From positions 1 through 59,460 of IMG/VR virus record IMGVR_UViG_3300033148_005420: a DNA stretch of 59,460 nucleotides. One strand, written 5' to 3'. The position numbers and the translations under genes are program-made. The DNA is from a virus. Position 1 is the stretch's first letter. Every line of letters starts with the position of its first letter. Below the pieces are notes generated by a model. That model had not been told where the DNA came from, searched no databases, and saw only the letters and a list, made by a program, of their open reading frames with translations. Below are positions 39,890 through 50,000 of the stretch, piece by piece.

Positions 39890-40288
39890 TTATCCTGGTT
39901 CAGTTGCTGGCTCTGGCACTGGATCAGTTTCCGGCACTGGATCAAGCTCAATTAAAGGTTCAACCAAAGGTTCTGGCTCTGGCTCCGGTTCTGGTTTCGA
40001 TTCAACTACCGGCTGAGGACATGGCCCCAAGGTATCGCCATGACCATAGTGGGTTTCAAGGGCATTAACGCTCACAGAGATGTCTTCGCCATTGTGGCAT
40101 AAGTCAACCTTTTTTGGCTCCTCTCCACTTCCATCATCTTCGCCGCCGATGATATCAATATCAATATTGATATCGTTATCATTGGTGTTATCGTTGTTAA
40201 GTTCGTTGTTCAGCTCCGTGTCCGCTGTATCATCATAACAACCACGGGTGCCGAATCCTGCATTACTGCTTTTGCCTACCGGTGGCAC
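39890..40288 (-). CDS. Acidic protein with Cys-His motif and Pro-Glu tail
   Basis: A 132-aa protein with a GTG start (GGTGA upstream). Residues about 59-91 contain KKVDLCHNG and HYGHGDTLGPCP, matching a CH...HGD-x-x-G-x-C motif I recall from many secreted bacterial proteins. The N-terminal part is Asn/Asp rich and the end is PEPEPEPEPLVEPL, a stiff Pro-Glu linker. It may be displayed on the virion or cell surface. Confidence 0.55.
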   Translation of the reverse strand: MPPVGKSSNAGFGTRGCYDDTADTELNNELNNDNTNDNDINIDIDIIGGEDDGSGEEPKKVDLCHNGEDISVSVNALETHYGHGDTLGPCPQPVVESKPEPEPEPEPLVEPLIELDPVPETDPVPEPATEPG

Positions 40289-40354
40289 GGTGTCACCGCT
40301 CCCGGCGAGAACACCTTCAGGGGGGCTACCTGCCGCCCCCCGTCCCCCGCCGCC

Positions 40355-40972
40355 TCAGTGGTGGCCGTGGTGGCCGTTATCACGCAGATCATTGAGTAAT
40401 TCAAGGCGTTCGACCTTCCGCTCTGCCCGATCAAGGTCACGGGTAATAGCACGGCCCTCGGAAGCTTTAATCTCTGCCAAAACCTCTGCCTTGTCTTCAG
40501 CAGCCTGTAATTGCAACTTACAGCAGCACTTATCAGACTCTCGGGCGTTTGCGTTAATTTGCGCTACAAGAGCAGCATGTTGGTCAGCGCCTCGTAATTC
40601 TGATCGAAACTGGTTATCACTCGCACGGTTACCGGTTTCGTTGATATTATCACAGATTTTTCCGTGACCATCAACAACGAGATCAGCTATTCGTCCGGCA
40701 GAAATAGACCTCTGGATATTTTCAATCCCGGTGTTTCCAATTTCCCTATTGGCAAGGACATCAGCACGGATCACAGCAGGCCCGGCATAAGGAGCGAAAC
40801 CGCCATTGCCACCGCCTTCACCGCCACGACCAAGAAAGCTACCGTTTCCAGCACGTACAGTGTCAACCAGTTGAGCTAATCCAGATAAATCCATACTCAT
40901 ATCATTCCCTTTTGCTTTATTGTCACCTGTCATGTCGACAGGCGCTTCCTTTGCGGAATTTGCAGCGTTCAT
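40355..40972 (-). CDS. Coiled-coil late protein with His-rich tail
   Basis: A 205-aa protein: Gly-rich region (residues 42-62), then a long coiled coil (residues 115-200, ESDKCCCKLQLQAAEDKAEV) with a CCC triplet, and a terminal GHHGHH that could bind metal. GAGGAA precedes ATG. Probably structural; family not recognised. Confidence 0.6.
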   Translation of the reverse strand: MNAANSAKEAPVDMTGDNKAKGNDMSMDLSGLAQLVDTVRAGNGSFLGRGGEGGGNGGFAPYAGPAVIRADVLANREIGNTGIENIQRSISAGRIADLVVDGHGKICDNINETGNRASDNQFRSELRGADQHAALVAQINANARESDKCCCKLQLQAAEDKAEVLAEIKASEGRAITRDLDRAERKVERLELLNDLRDNGHHGHH

Positions 40973-41060
40973 TTGTTCCTCTTTGTAAAATTTCCGTTAA
41001 TTCATACTAGAGGGACATAAAGAGAATTGCATCTAAATATCTGGAACTGCTGTATTAAAA

Positions 41061-41086
41061 GTTGCTAAACGTTGCTAGACAGCAAC
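41061..41086. promoter_or_regulatory. GTTGCT repeat operator upstream of 40972
   Basis: GTTGCTAAAC and GTTGCTAGAC in tandem, the second completing a 16-base palindrome GTTGCT-AGAC-AGCAAC. It lies in the only gap of the late cluster followed by its own genes, so a regulated promoter for 40972 to 39098 is likely. Confidence 0.5.
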
Positions 41087-41126
41087 AAAAACAAAAGAGG
41101 CGTGAGGGTCTGGTATTATTTTTGCA

Positions 41127-41156
41127 TAAAAAAAGCCAACCCGAAGGCTGGCTTTT
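41127..41156 (-). terminator. Leftward terminator
   Basis: Read leftward: AAAAGCCAGCC, loop TTCGG, GTTGGCTTTT, then TTTATG. It ends transcripts coming from the tail-fibre and lysis genes. Confidence 0.85.
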
Positions 41157-41171
41157 CAGAATCATGTAATG

Positions 41172-41384
41172 CTATTTTTTGCTCTTCGGGGGATCTTTTG
41201 AAGGGTCAATCACCTTGACACTGAGCTCCGGGAACCCTGTTACACAGCCTTGAGTTGCGCATAGAACCATAATACCTTCGGGGGTATCGACTATGAGCAT
41301 GTTGCTGTCTTGGCATTTAGGACATTTCCACGCCTGTACCGGTGGCTGATTGTTTTCACTTTTTTGGTCGGGGGTATCAGTCAT
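41172..41384 (-). CDS. Small zinc-ribbon protein
   Basis: A 70-aa protein with WKCPKCQDS and LCATQGCVTG, one zinc ribbon. ATG 41384 has GAGGGG upstream. Last gene before the terminator. Function unknown. Confidence 0.65.
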   Translation of the reverse strand: MTDTPDQKSENNQPPVQAWKCPKCQDSNMLIVDTPEGIMVLCATQGCVTGFPELSVKVIDPSKDPPKSKK

Positions 41385-42018
41385 TTTGCCCCTCTTTCTG
41401 CTCAACTAACCGAAGATTCTTCAGCACGCTCTCGGTCAACAGTCCAATTTGGAGGTCGGAACCGCCATTCTCCAGCGTCTTGCGCAATTTGGTCACACAG
41501 GTTGCCATTGAGTTATATGAAGTTGCTGCATTCTTAAGCTGGGTGGTTAGGCCATCCTCACCGAGGAGAACCAGTCCTAATAGGTCTTCCAGTGGGGTAG
41601 GTTCGTCCTGGTCTTTAGGAGGAGCTATAAACCCATGGTTCGCTAGCCTTGTCCAGTCAAAACCAGACAGGGGTTCTTCTGGCTTGGCCCGTGCTGCCGC
41701 CTCGAATTTTGCCAGGGATAATTGCCGCTGCTTCCCCGTGCCCTTCGTAAGGTCAACATGACGGAACCTCACGAACCTCTCGGATCCATGAAGCAGGCTG
41801 TAAGAATATTCATCTACAATAATCGGCCCCCACACTCCGGTCGAGGGATTGCACATCAGTCCGACATCGGGGTCTTTCGGGTCGCCATTGGTATCAAGAA
41901 ACCGATTTTTGTAAATTTTGTAATCACTCCTTGCTGCTTTTATCTCGTCCTTCAGGAGTCCGGTTATGAATGCAAGTGATCCGGCTGTGGTTAGCGTGAT
42001 TAAACTAGCTGTATCCAT
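41377..42018 (-). CDS. Late protein with N-terminal membrane segment
   Basis: A 213-aa protein; residues 3-22 (TASLITLTTAGSLAFITGLL) form one membrane helix, followed by a mainly helical soluble part. AAGGAGAA precedes ATG 42018. Located among lysis-type genes. No catalytic motif of an endolysin is visible. Confidence 0.6.
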   Translation of the reverse strand: MDTASLITLTTAGSLAFITGLLKDEIKAARSDYKIYKNRFLDTNGDPKDPDVGLMCNPSTGVWGPIIVDEYSYSLLHGSERFVRFRHVDLTKGTGKQRQLSLAKFEAAARAKPEEPLSGFDWTRLANHGFIAPPKDQDEPTPLEDLLGLVLLGEDGLTTQLKNAATSYNSMATCVTKLRKTLENGGSDLQIGLLTESVLKNLRLVEQKEGQND

Positions 42019-42019
42019 A

Positions 42020-42823
42020 TTAATTATTCTCCTTTGGTTCGAGGGCAACAATCTTGCGACCATTGTTTTCATCAGGAACAATCATTGAATTCTGAATAAC
42101 AGTCAAAGCTTCAGCGATACTATAAGTCCAATCGATATTGCGCTGTTGGGTAGTCACTTGGATAACAATCTGACCATTTCCGCAATCCATAGCTTTGGTA
42201 GATTTCATCCAGCCTTCTTTTTCGCTGGAGGCCTTGCAAAGGAGTTGAAACATGTCCCCGTTTCCGACTACCCGAATATCCTTGACGTTTTTCCGGGCTC
42301 CAGAGACCTCACTGTTGTGAAGGGTTTTAACACCTGTACCAACAGGTACATAGTTTTCGGAATAGTATTTAGGAGAAATATACCACTGGTCTTGCACGTT
42401 ATCTTCGGCATGGCAAATCATGCCTCCTTTAACCGGCGAACCATGCTCGCTTACCGTAATTCCGCCCAGATCCTCCCCTTCAGCATAAGGTCGCATCATA
42501 GTTACGCCCGTCTTGGAGTGGGGGATACTTGATCTTGTTTTGGGTGCTTTTGTTTCACATCTGGTGCTAACAGGCCGATAAGCCTCATCAGCCGGAGTCT
42601 TTGGACTCCAGGAAACATAACCATCTTTGTATCTCACCAAATAACCTTCTCCGTTATCTTTAATAGCATCATCCATGCAGATCTTGTGGGACATGTGCCG
42701 CTCTGCTTCTGTGGCGCTCATTGGCACTAAGTCCACAGTTTTAGTACCGATGTTTTTTACCCACGGAAGGTCATTAATAGCCAATACTTCTTCAGCTTCA
42801 CACATCTTTGCTTTTTCACTCAT
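42020..42823 (-). CDS. Unknown late protein
   Basis: A 267-aa protein. Residues 55-90 contain YLVRYKDGYVSWSPKTPADEAYRP-type wording seen in phage proteins of unknown role (quoted in part: YKDGYVSWSPKTP). The rest is beta-rich. The context is between tail fibre/lysis and the small late genes. Confidence 0.6.
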   Translation of the reverse strand: MSEKAKMCEAEEVLAINDLPWVKNIGTKTVDLVPMSATEAERHMSHKICMDDAIKDNGEGYLVRYKDGYVSWSPKTPADEAYRPVSTRCETKAPKTRSSIPHSKTGVTMMRPYAEGEDLGGITVSEHGSPVKGGMICHAEDNVQDQWYISPKYYSENYVPVGTGVKTLHNSEVSGARKNVKDIRVVGNGDMFQLLCKASSEKEGWMKSTKAMDCGNGQIVIQVTTQQRNIDWTYSIAEALTVIQNSMIVPDENNGRKIVALEPKENN

Positions 42824-42849
42824 TGGAACTACTCCTTTTTAAAGTTATT

Positions 42850-43254
42850 TTAATTCTTTCTAAACCATGCAATACAAAGGGACATCATAGCAAGTATCAC
42901 TGACAGCGCAGAGCCAACTAATGCTTTTCTATCAGCAACACGTTGTTTGTCATTGGCGATATGGTTCCCGAGATCCATTGCCATTTTTTTTTTTTCGTGC
43001 TTGATAATCGCAACTTCTTCTTCAACACGAATAACCTCCTCACGGAGGGCATCCCCGACTTCCCAAAGATCCTGAATGTCTTTTTCAGCCCTCTCCATTC
43101 GTGGGGTCAGGGCAAGAAGTTCCTTTACATCTGCTCTGATCTCTGTGACCATTTCGTACATTAGGGTTTTCCAGTCCTGATTAGCAGCGCCAACGGCGGA
43201 AGGTTCGTGGAGTAAAAAAACACCAAACACTATACTGCATATGATTTTTTTCAT
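42850..43254 (-). CDS. Membrane coiled-coil protein, possible inner spanin (Rz-like)
   Basis: A 134-aa protein with a signal or anchor segment (IICSIVFGVFLLHEP), a periplasm-sized coiled coil (residues 35-95, REEVIRVEEEVAIIKHEKKK) and a C-terminal membrane helix (ALSVILAMMSLCIAW). Directly follows a small Rz1-like lipoprotein gene, with an ATGA overlap. Two membrane segments are unusual for Rz, so a holin accessory is another option. Confidence 0.5.
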   Translation of the reverse strand: MKKIICSIVFGVFLLHEPSAVGAANQDWKTLMYEMVTEIRADVKELLALTPRMERAEKDIQDLWEVGDALREEVIRVEEEVAIIKHEKKKMAMDLGNHIANDKQRVADRKALVGSALSVILAMMSLCIAWFRKN

Positions 43255-43379
43255 CGGGCTCCCTGTACGATATACGGAATTTCTTCTAGTTCAATCGGGT
43301 CACCACTTGGGGTGGGAGGTGGTGATAAGGCGCAGCCACCAAGAAAACAAGCGACTATTACATAAAGTATGATTTTCAT
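43251..43379 (-). CDS. Small lipoprotein, outer-spanin (Rz1-like)
   Basis: A 42-aa protein: signal MKIILYVIVACF, lipobox LGGC, then SPPPTPSGDP. A short proline-rich lipoprotein next to a coiled-coil membrane protein is the arrangement of Rz/Rz1 spanins that fuse inner and outer membranes at lysis. Start overlaps the gene upstream and stop overlaps the one downstream. Confidence 0.65.
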   Translation of the reverse strand: MKIILYVIVACFLGGCALSPPPTPSGDPIELEEIPYIVQGAR

Positions 43380-44026
43380 TGTTCTTCTCCTTTTATCATG
43401 ATCGGATTGGCTGAATCTTGGAGGTGCCCGGTGGTCCCCATGTCAGAATCAATTAAGTTATACTGGTCAGCGTGTGGCCTCCGGATGAACGCCTTAAGCA
43501 CATCACCACCTGTGAACCATTTCCCCAGCTCCACCAAGGGCTCTACCCAGGGGGATATAACGGCATTCCACTTGTCATCCCACGTTCTTAACCCTGGGTA
43601 ATGGTACCTCAATAGATCGGCCTTGGCCTGCTGCATAGGGTCGATTACTTTCGGGCCGACTTGTATATTCACGTTTGATGACCCCTGAACAACATAAACG
43701 TCACCTTTTGCTGTTATTTTTGAGGACATGCTTTCAGGGGTCTTGATAGCTATGTCAAAATTCTGATCCGACTCGCCTGTGCAAACAAGGTTATCGGGGC
43801 ATTGATCAAGGCAGTCTTGAGTGCATTCATTCTCACATATTAGGCCGCAGGGGGTTTCACCACTGCCTTGTGGGAGCGGATCTGCGCTTTGACCTTGCTG
43901 AATTATAAGGCGGTCTGTTCTTCCTTTCTGGTACTCTCTATACATGGCTAGATTTATTTCACCAGGACTGGGAGCGCAGCCAGTCAGTAAAACTAAAGGA
44001 ATTGCAATGAATATTCTCTTCATCAT
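43376..44026 (-). CDS. Cysteine-rich lipoprotein
   Basis: A 216-aa protein with signal peptide and lipobox (IPLVLLTGCAPSP). Residues about 60-85 hold CGLICENECTQDC and CPDNLVC, seven cysteines, possibly disulfide-linked. The C-terminal half is soluble. Between the tail fibre and Rz1-like genes, it may be a lysis or envelope-modifying protein. Confidence 0.65.
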   Translation of the reverse strand: MMKRIFIAIPLVLLTGCAPSPGEINLAMYREYQKGRTDRLIIQQGQSADPLPQGSGETPCGLICENECTQDCLDQCPDNLVCTGESDQNFDIAIKTPESMSSKITAKGDVYVVQGSSNVNIQVGPKVIDPMQQAKADLLRYHYPGLRTWDDKWNAVISPWVEPLVELGKWFTGGDVLKAFIRRPHADQYNLIDSDMGTTGHLQDSANPIMIKGEEQ

Positions 44027-46515
44027 ATCGCCGCCTTAAAGGTTATTTGGTCGATTATCACGCTTAACTCACGAACAGAGGTAACAACATCTGGCTCAGC
44101 GTATATTTTAAATACCAAATCCACGCTAGTAGGCCCGTCTACCCACCTATAACTACTGTCTTTATTTACCTCACCGTTCTGGCCTTCACCAGCCTCTCCA
44201 AAGGTTAAAAGGATTCCGTCCCCGCTATCGCAGGACAGCGTGGAAAACGTCTCTATAAAACCAGATCCCGAGATCCAGTTTTCGGGAACCATGGTGCGAA
44301 CCTCTCCCTCGTTGCCTATATGCTTTTGTATGCCTACGTACTCAAAGTCTCCAGTTTCATATACAGCCCTTACATAGTCCGTTCCGCTGACAATCTCGAC
44401 ACCAAAAGCTATACCCCCGTCAATAGCGCCATCATTATGGGTCGACTGCATCCGGTAAGAGGCTCGTATCTCGGCTATTTGGGTAATCAGTAACGGAGAT
44501 AAGTCAAAAGTTTTTTTGACTATTACAGCAGATCCTGGAGCTATTACAGCTTCCAGAAAAATACCAGTCGCGGTGATTTCGGCGTTGACCCCGGTAGGGG
44601 ACCCAACAACTTCATAGCTCCATCCGTCCGGCCCGGTTGCCCCGTCAACTAAAAAATCATGAGGCTCCCAGTAATCCTCCAGTCGCTCCGCCCAGCCGTA
44701 TTTGTCTGGAACCCAAACACCATCACCCTGACAGGTCTCCTTACGTAGTCGAAATTCTGTGTTGAACACGTAGTTACCCAGGATTGGATCAGGTAAGGCA
44801 TCCCGTTCAGCGGTTGTCAGATTGCCACGAAAACCGTTTATTAATCCATCATACTGAGACATATCCAGATGGATACGCTCATCGGCATTACCACCTTGCA
44901 GTCCTGGCAGGCCATTATGTGCAACCTGGACAACGCCTTGGCTGCCGCCACCCGAGCTGTATAGTAAAATTGTGTGGATTTCGGCTGCGCCTTGCTCGAT
45001 AATAACGGTGGATAGATACACACCCATCCCACCCAACTCTACCGGGAGCACCCCTGGAATTTCTGCGGTCATTGCTTCTTCTGGGTTTTTGAAAGACCCC
45101 GAAGCAACGACAGATAGATGAGGGGTATCATCATCCAGGGAAATGAAAACAAAATAGGCAGTTGACTTACCAGTGCCGAGCGTTGCGGGAGTTATCGAAC
45201 CATCGTTATAGAGCAGGTTGCTTACTTGAGTGTTGTCTTGGGTCTCGCTCCAAGACGTGCCAGAGCCGTAAAATAAAGAAAAGGTGCCAGTGCCGGAAGT
45301 GTCAAAAGCAGGTGTGCTTGGGTTGGACAAAATAAACCAAAACCGCCCGGCACTGACCTTGATGTGCCTTGTTCCAGCATTTGCTGTCAAGGCTGTACCT
45401 GGAACAACAATTTTACCTTCCAAATCCATCGCCTTGCGACGGATTTTTCTGCCCGCATCCACATTGTTCGCAAACGCACCAATACGATGCACGTCGTTTC
45501 CGACTCTACTGGACACATACAAGATGCATTTATCTAAACAATTAAAGTCGTTTATATTGCTTGTTTTTTTGACCTCTGGAACACCAGCACTGTAATCAAC
45601 GTAGACAAAGTTGATAAATCCGTCGATCAACTCTATTTCGGTCTCGGGGAATGAAAGCCAAATTATTGGAGCAGTCTCGGAATCGGTTGCTCGTAACCAT
45701 CCCTCTCCAGCTCCGATTATCGCGGACCCGTTCTCAAGATTTGTCCATGTCACGCCACTAAATAAACCAGCAGAAGCGATATAGTCAATAATCTTATCAA
45801 GGGTTAGCGTCTCTGTAGGGGTGCCAATGATCCTGGAGTCAGGGACACTGATCTGGTCGGTATCTAGCGAGTCGACCGGTGGTATCGTAGCAGCATAATC
45901 CTCGACAAACTTCTTATTGGCCGGGTCATTATCCAGAGCAGGCACAAAAACAGGATCGTCGGTGTTACCTTTCAGAAGGACAGTTTCAATCAGAGCATAA
46001 GGATCAAGGTTTTCATCACCGGTGTTCTCGCCAGTCGTTCGATCCAGCAAATCAGCCAGGGCCGTTAACGCGGTGTCGATTACAGCATGGTCGTTAGTGC
46101 CCTTGTCTGGTAGGTCGGAATGGGTAGCACCATGGGGGTTGCCGCTGGTTATTTCCCTATGTGCTTTACTGGCTGCAACGTCGGTATTTTCTGAGATTAC
46201 GGTATTTGCTTCAGACTCAAGGAGATACTGAACAAAAGGGTCGGAGGTGTTGATTAGATCAGTGATAAGTCCAGCGGCAACGCCTTCATCCTCCTTGCCG
46301 TCTGTGAGGCCCTGAATAGCCGCTACAATAGCGAGGAGGTCTGTAACCAGGGCTGTGATAGCTGATTGAGGGTGTTGGTCGGGCAAGTCACGGTTCAAGG
46401 CAGTAGCATGATCGTTGGTACCGGTGCCCCCTCCGTCTTTACCTGGGGGGCCAGCAAGAGCGTATTTTGGCCTGACGATTACCTGTTGATAGTTAGGTTT
46501 AATATCAACCATCAC
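44023..46515 (-). CDS. Tail fibre protein
   Basis: An 830-aa protein with a collagen-like GPPGKDGGGTG near residue 22, then NDHATALNRDLPDQHPQSAI and a second KGTNDHAVIDTAL, repeats typical of tail fibres with D-HP-SAI motifs. Beta-rich body; near residue 540 HNGLPGLQGGNADERIHL, common before fibre tips. The last 250 residues would form the receptor-binding part. Overlaps the next gene by four bases. Confidence 0.8.
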   Translation of the reverse strand: MMVDIKPNYQQVIVRPKYALAGPPGKDGGGTGTNDHATALNRDLPDQHPQSAITALVTDLLAIVAAIQGLTDGKEDEGVAAGLITDLINTSDPFVQYLLESEANTVISENTDVAASKAHREITSGNPHGATHSDLPDKGTNDHAVIDTALTALADLLDRTTGENTGDENLDPYALIETVLLKGNTDDPVFVPALDNDPANKKFVEDYAATIPPVDSLDTDQISVPDSRIIGTPTETLTLDKIIDYIASAGLFSGVTWTNLENGSAIIGAGEGWLRATDSETAPIIWLSFPETEIELIDGFINFVYVDYSAGVPEVKKTSNINDFNCLDKCILYVSSRVGNDVHRIGAFANNVDAGRKIRRKAMDLEGKIVVPGTALTANAGTRHIKVSAGRFWFILSNPSTPAFDTSGTGTFSLFYGSGTSWSETQDNTQVSNLLYNDGSITPATLGTGKSTAYFVFISLDDDTPHLSVVASGSFKNPEEAMTAEIPGVLPVELGGMGVYLSTVIIEQGAAEIHTILLYSSGGGSQGVVQVAHNGLPGLQGGNADERIHLDMSQYDGLINGFRGNLTTAERDALPDPILGNYVFNTEFRLRKETCQGDGVWVPDKYGWAERLEDYWEPHDFLVDGATGPDGWSYEVVGSPTGVNAEITATGIFLEAVIAPGSAVIVKKTFDLSPLLITQIAEIRASYRMQSTHNDGAIDGGIAFGVEIVSGTDYVRAVYETGDFEYVGIQKHIGNEGEVRTMVPENWISGSGFIETFSTLSCDSGDGILLTFGEAGEGQNGEVNKDSSYRWVDGPTSVDLVFKIYAEPDVVTSVRELSVIIDQITFKAAI

Positions 46516-46994
46516 ACCCCTCCGACAGCATATAAACCACAGGCTTCGTCAATGATAACCTCGGAGCCCACTGTCAGGCCCATAGTGATATACACAATTG
46601 TTTCTTTAGGTATTTTGTTTATCGTTTCAATAGGGATTGTTCCTGACCAGTATTCGTTCTCGTATTTGGTATTGTCGACATCGTATACCCCAGCGTTATA
46701 TTGCGGAATGACGATATCATCATACTCTGTAGTGGCGATATCAAGGTCGCCCGCGAACCTGATATGAAGCTCAGCGACCCCTTGCGGTGTCGGTATAGAG
46801 GAAACCACTTCACCGGTCACTGGATCAATCTCTTCGACAGTACCGATTAAACGGGTAATAGGTATTGATTGGTTAAGCACGAGGATAGAGCCATTTAGCT
46901 CTTTAGTGAACAACAGCCGGATGCTAGAGTCTGGGAGCCCTAAATCTTCTATCTTGATGCCCGTAGGCAAACCACAAGGATTACAGATATTCAT
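46512..46994 (-). CDS. Tail-fibre-associated protein
   Basis: A 160-aa beta-rich protein directly upstream of the fibre gene and overlapping it by four bases. It starts with two cysteines (MNICNPCGLPTG). Gene order suggests a fibre-attachment or chaperone role; no family recognised. Confidence 0.6.
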   Translation of the reverse strand: MNICNPCGLPTGIKIEDLGLPDSSIRLLFTKELNGSILVLNQSIPITRLIGTVEEIDPVTGEVVSSIPTPQGVAELHIRFAGDLDIATTEYDDIVIPQYNAGVYDVDNTKYENEYWSGTIPIETINKIPKETIVYITMGLTVGSEVIIDEACGLYAVGGV

Positions 46995-47030
46995 AGTTTA
47001 TTAATAGCAAAGATTCCATTATTCAGCAAG

Positions 47031-50000
47031 TTACTTTTCGCCCCTTGCATAGCGGCTCATACCCCAGACGGCAAGCACCGGGTGCTTTGTTTGACCTGTA
47101 GACGCATCATACCATCCTTCAAGTGTTCTTTTTACTGGTTTGTAACCAACGCCTGTTCCGTAGGACAGCAAGGTAGCCGCAGAATCGGCCAGGGCCAACA
47201 ATGCTTCGCCGTCTTGATCCTCCACGATGTATCGCTTGCCGTCTTCAACCAATTCTGATAAGCTTTTCCCTATCTCTGTAACAGGGGAGTATGTAGGATT
47301 TTTGCCATAATGATACCCCTTCATGGTATTCCAAAGGCCTTCTGCTGTCTGTCCAATAAGGGGCATGCCCTTTGGCCCTGCCAGGACGATATCTCTCAAT
47401 AAGGTTTCTTTTAATCTTTCGTCGTCTTCATCATCTCCATGCCAAGCGCCCAAGCCACCTGCACCGATGACGGTAAAGATGCCCGGCAAGATAACCCCAA
47501 ACAGAGCAATCCTCTTGCTGGCTGACCTATAGTTCTTTTTTGGATCGGTTAGCAATGCCCTGAAGGAAGCCTGAAGCTGGTTTGTGTATAAAATATTACT
47601 GCTCAAAAACATCGTAAATAATTTGTTCCAACTCCCCCCCCGCTGAAAGTTAGTCTGGTTATAAATGGCCGAATCTTGCTGAGTTCTCCTGGCTGTCTTC
47701 TCGGTCAAGAAGTAAGCCTCTTCCGGGGTTTTTCCTTGGTCTTTGTAATACTTAAATACCGGGAAACTGCCGCCAATTACGCCCGCAGCGTCACCAATCC
47801 CGATAGGCAGCATCATCCAATCCGCAATATTTTTACTACCAGCAATGACGGCTTTGGTCTGCTTGGTTTTGGCAATTTTCATGTCTCGCTCAAAGCCCAG
47901 TTTCATGCGCCGGTCTATGAAATCCCAGTTTTTTACAAATTCCCGCACTTCTCTAGGGTGAGCCACGCCGTATGTAAAATTTTTAGCAAAAGCAGCAGAA
48001 GGGATATCCGCAGACATTGCCGGGATACTTGCCAATTGTTTGACAGGGGTAATCAGGGAGCCACCAAGCAAGGCGGTAGTCACGTTGGCACGGGCTTTGT
48101 CGGCCCAAGCGAAAGTGGTGCCACCTGGAACTTCAGCCATGTCTCTAAAGAAGAGCTTTAGCCCGTCCATGGTGTTTTTACCGTATTCGGCAATGATGCT
48201 AGACTGAACTTGGGGATCATTGAACGTGCCTGTGATAATCCCCATCGGCCCGGCCCACGCCTGGTAATGGGTCATACCCTTCATATGATCCATCATAACT
48301 TGGTCGGCATCCATAAGGCGGAAAGGCTGGTCCTCTTTTTCTATTTCCGAACTAGTTCCGTGCTTCAATCCTGCCTGCCTGGTGCGCTGAACACCAATAT
48401 CAAGACCGCCTGTTTCCCTGTGTAAGGGTACTTCGTTCGGGTTGTTCAGGATGCTGATTCCTTCGACATTCTGAATGACTTTCCCGGTATCTGCTTGAAG
48501 CTTGGGGTAAAATTCCTGCTGCTGCCAGTCTCCCCACTGTTTTTCTTCAGGGCTGAGGTAATTTTCTATATCTTTGAGGGTTTCCTCAGTCACGCCCATG
48601 GCATCCAGTCCAGATTGAGCCTCGTCAAAATTACTTAGCTGCCTGAGATATATCGCTTGACCAGGACCAATGTGGAAAGGTTCTTTCTTTTGCCCGGTCT
48701 GGGAATAACTGTAGACCTTATCTGTCGAGACTTCAGCCATTCGAGCCATGGCGGCCATCAGTTTCTTGCCAGAGCCAAACACCTCGGCTGCTTTGGTCTT
48801 AATAGTGTTCTCGACGATGGACAATTTTAACTGTTCTTCGCGTCTTGTTCCCCAAGCAGCAATGCCCTCAAACAGCTTCACAGTATCACTCTGAAGCATT
48901 CCTTTGCCTGATTTCCCCGCAATTTTGTTCAGGTAGAATCCAAGGATCATGTTGGAATTTTCTACATCAGTAACGAGCTTCTTGGCCCTGCCTGTCACCG
49001 TTTTTTCTTTCTCGGCAACCTGACTCATTTCGGCCCGAGAGTAATCTTTTGGATCCTGTTTACCTTGGACTTCCTGTCGAACCATCAAGGCGTTCTTATT
49101 GTTGAGTGCATTGCGCTGGTCTTGAATAACTCGCCAGGCGCCGGTACCGTTGGTTACTAGATCGTTTACAGCCTCTTTAGCACGGAGGATTTCAGCGTAT
49201 GACAACTTGCCAAAATCTCCAAAAACCGTGAGTAATTGCTTTTCAGAGTAATAATCCGCAAGATTTTCTTCGGCTTGAGCAATGCCCTCTTTGCTTGACT
49301 GAGGACTGCCGATTATTTCCTTTGATCGGTCAATTTTTTTATCAAGGGCTTCTTGCTGGTCAAGGATTGCCCCACGATCCATTTGTTTAGCTTTGCGGAT
49401 TAGACCCATGTCAGTCTTGAGATTCTTGCCCCTTTTACCCTGTCTTAGTTCAGGCTTGATTCTAGGCAATTGACTGCTACGGATTGTTTTGTCAAGATCC
49501 GCTTTTGTGGCTTCAAGCAGGGTGTCTTTCACTTTTTCAAACGCTCGTTTTTGTCGCTCGAATCCTGCTTTTGGATTAGAAATAATACCCAGAGCTTGTG
49601 TTAAATCGCCCTGAACCTCTTCTGGCACCAACCCTTGAAATGCTTCAAGGGTTTCCTGCTTCTTTTTCATGGATGCTACTGGGCTTCTAGATACATTTCT
49701 CAGAGCGTGATAAGCCCCAATAAATTCCCGTTCTTTTTTGATTTCGGCTTGCTTCTCTGCTGTAACTTTACTGACCGCTTCACCGACAGCTTTGCTCACC
49801 CTAGCCATGTAGGACTTGCCCTGCTCCGGCGTTGCCCCCGAAGTGGTTCCGCCTGGAGCGGTGGCGTTCAGGTTCTCGGTATTATTCAACCGCTGCTGAA
49901 TGGCTTCAGGGGTCTTTGGTAGGTCGGCAAGAGAAAACTTAACCTTGGTATCCGTTTTCTGTTTCCTGGGCTTAGTATCAGCCTTGATAGCACTCTGAGC

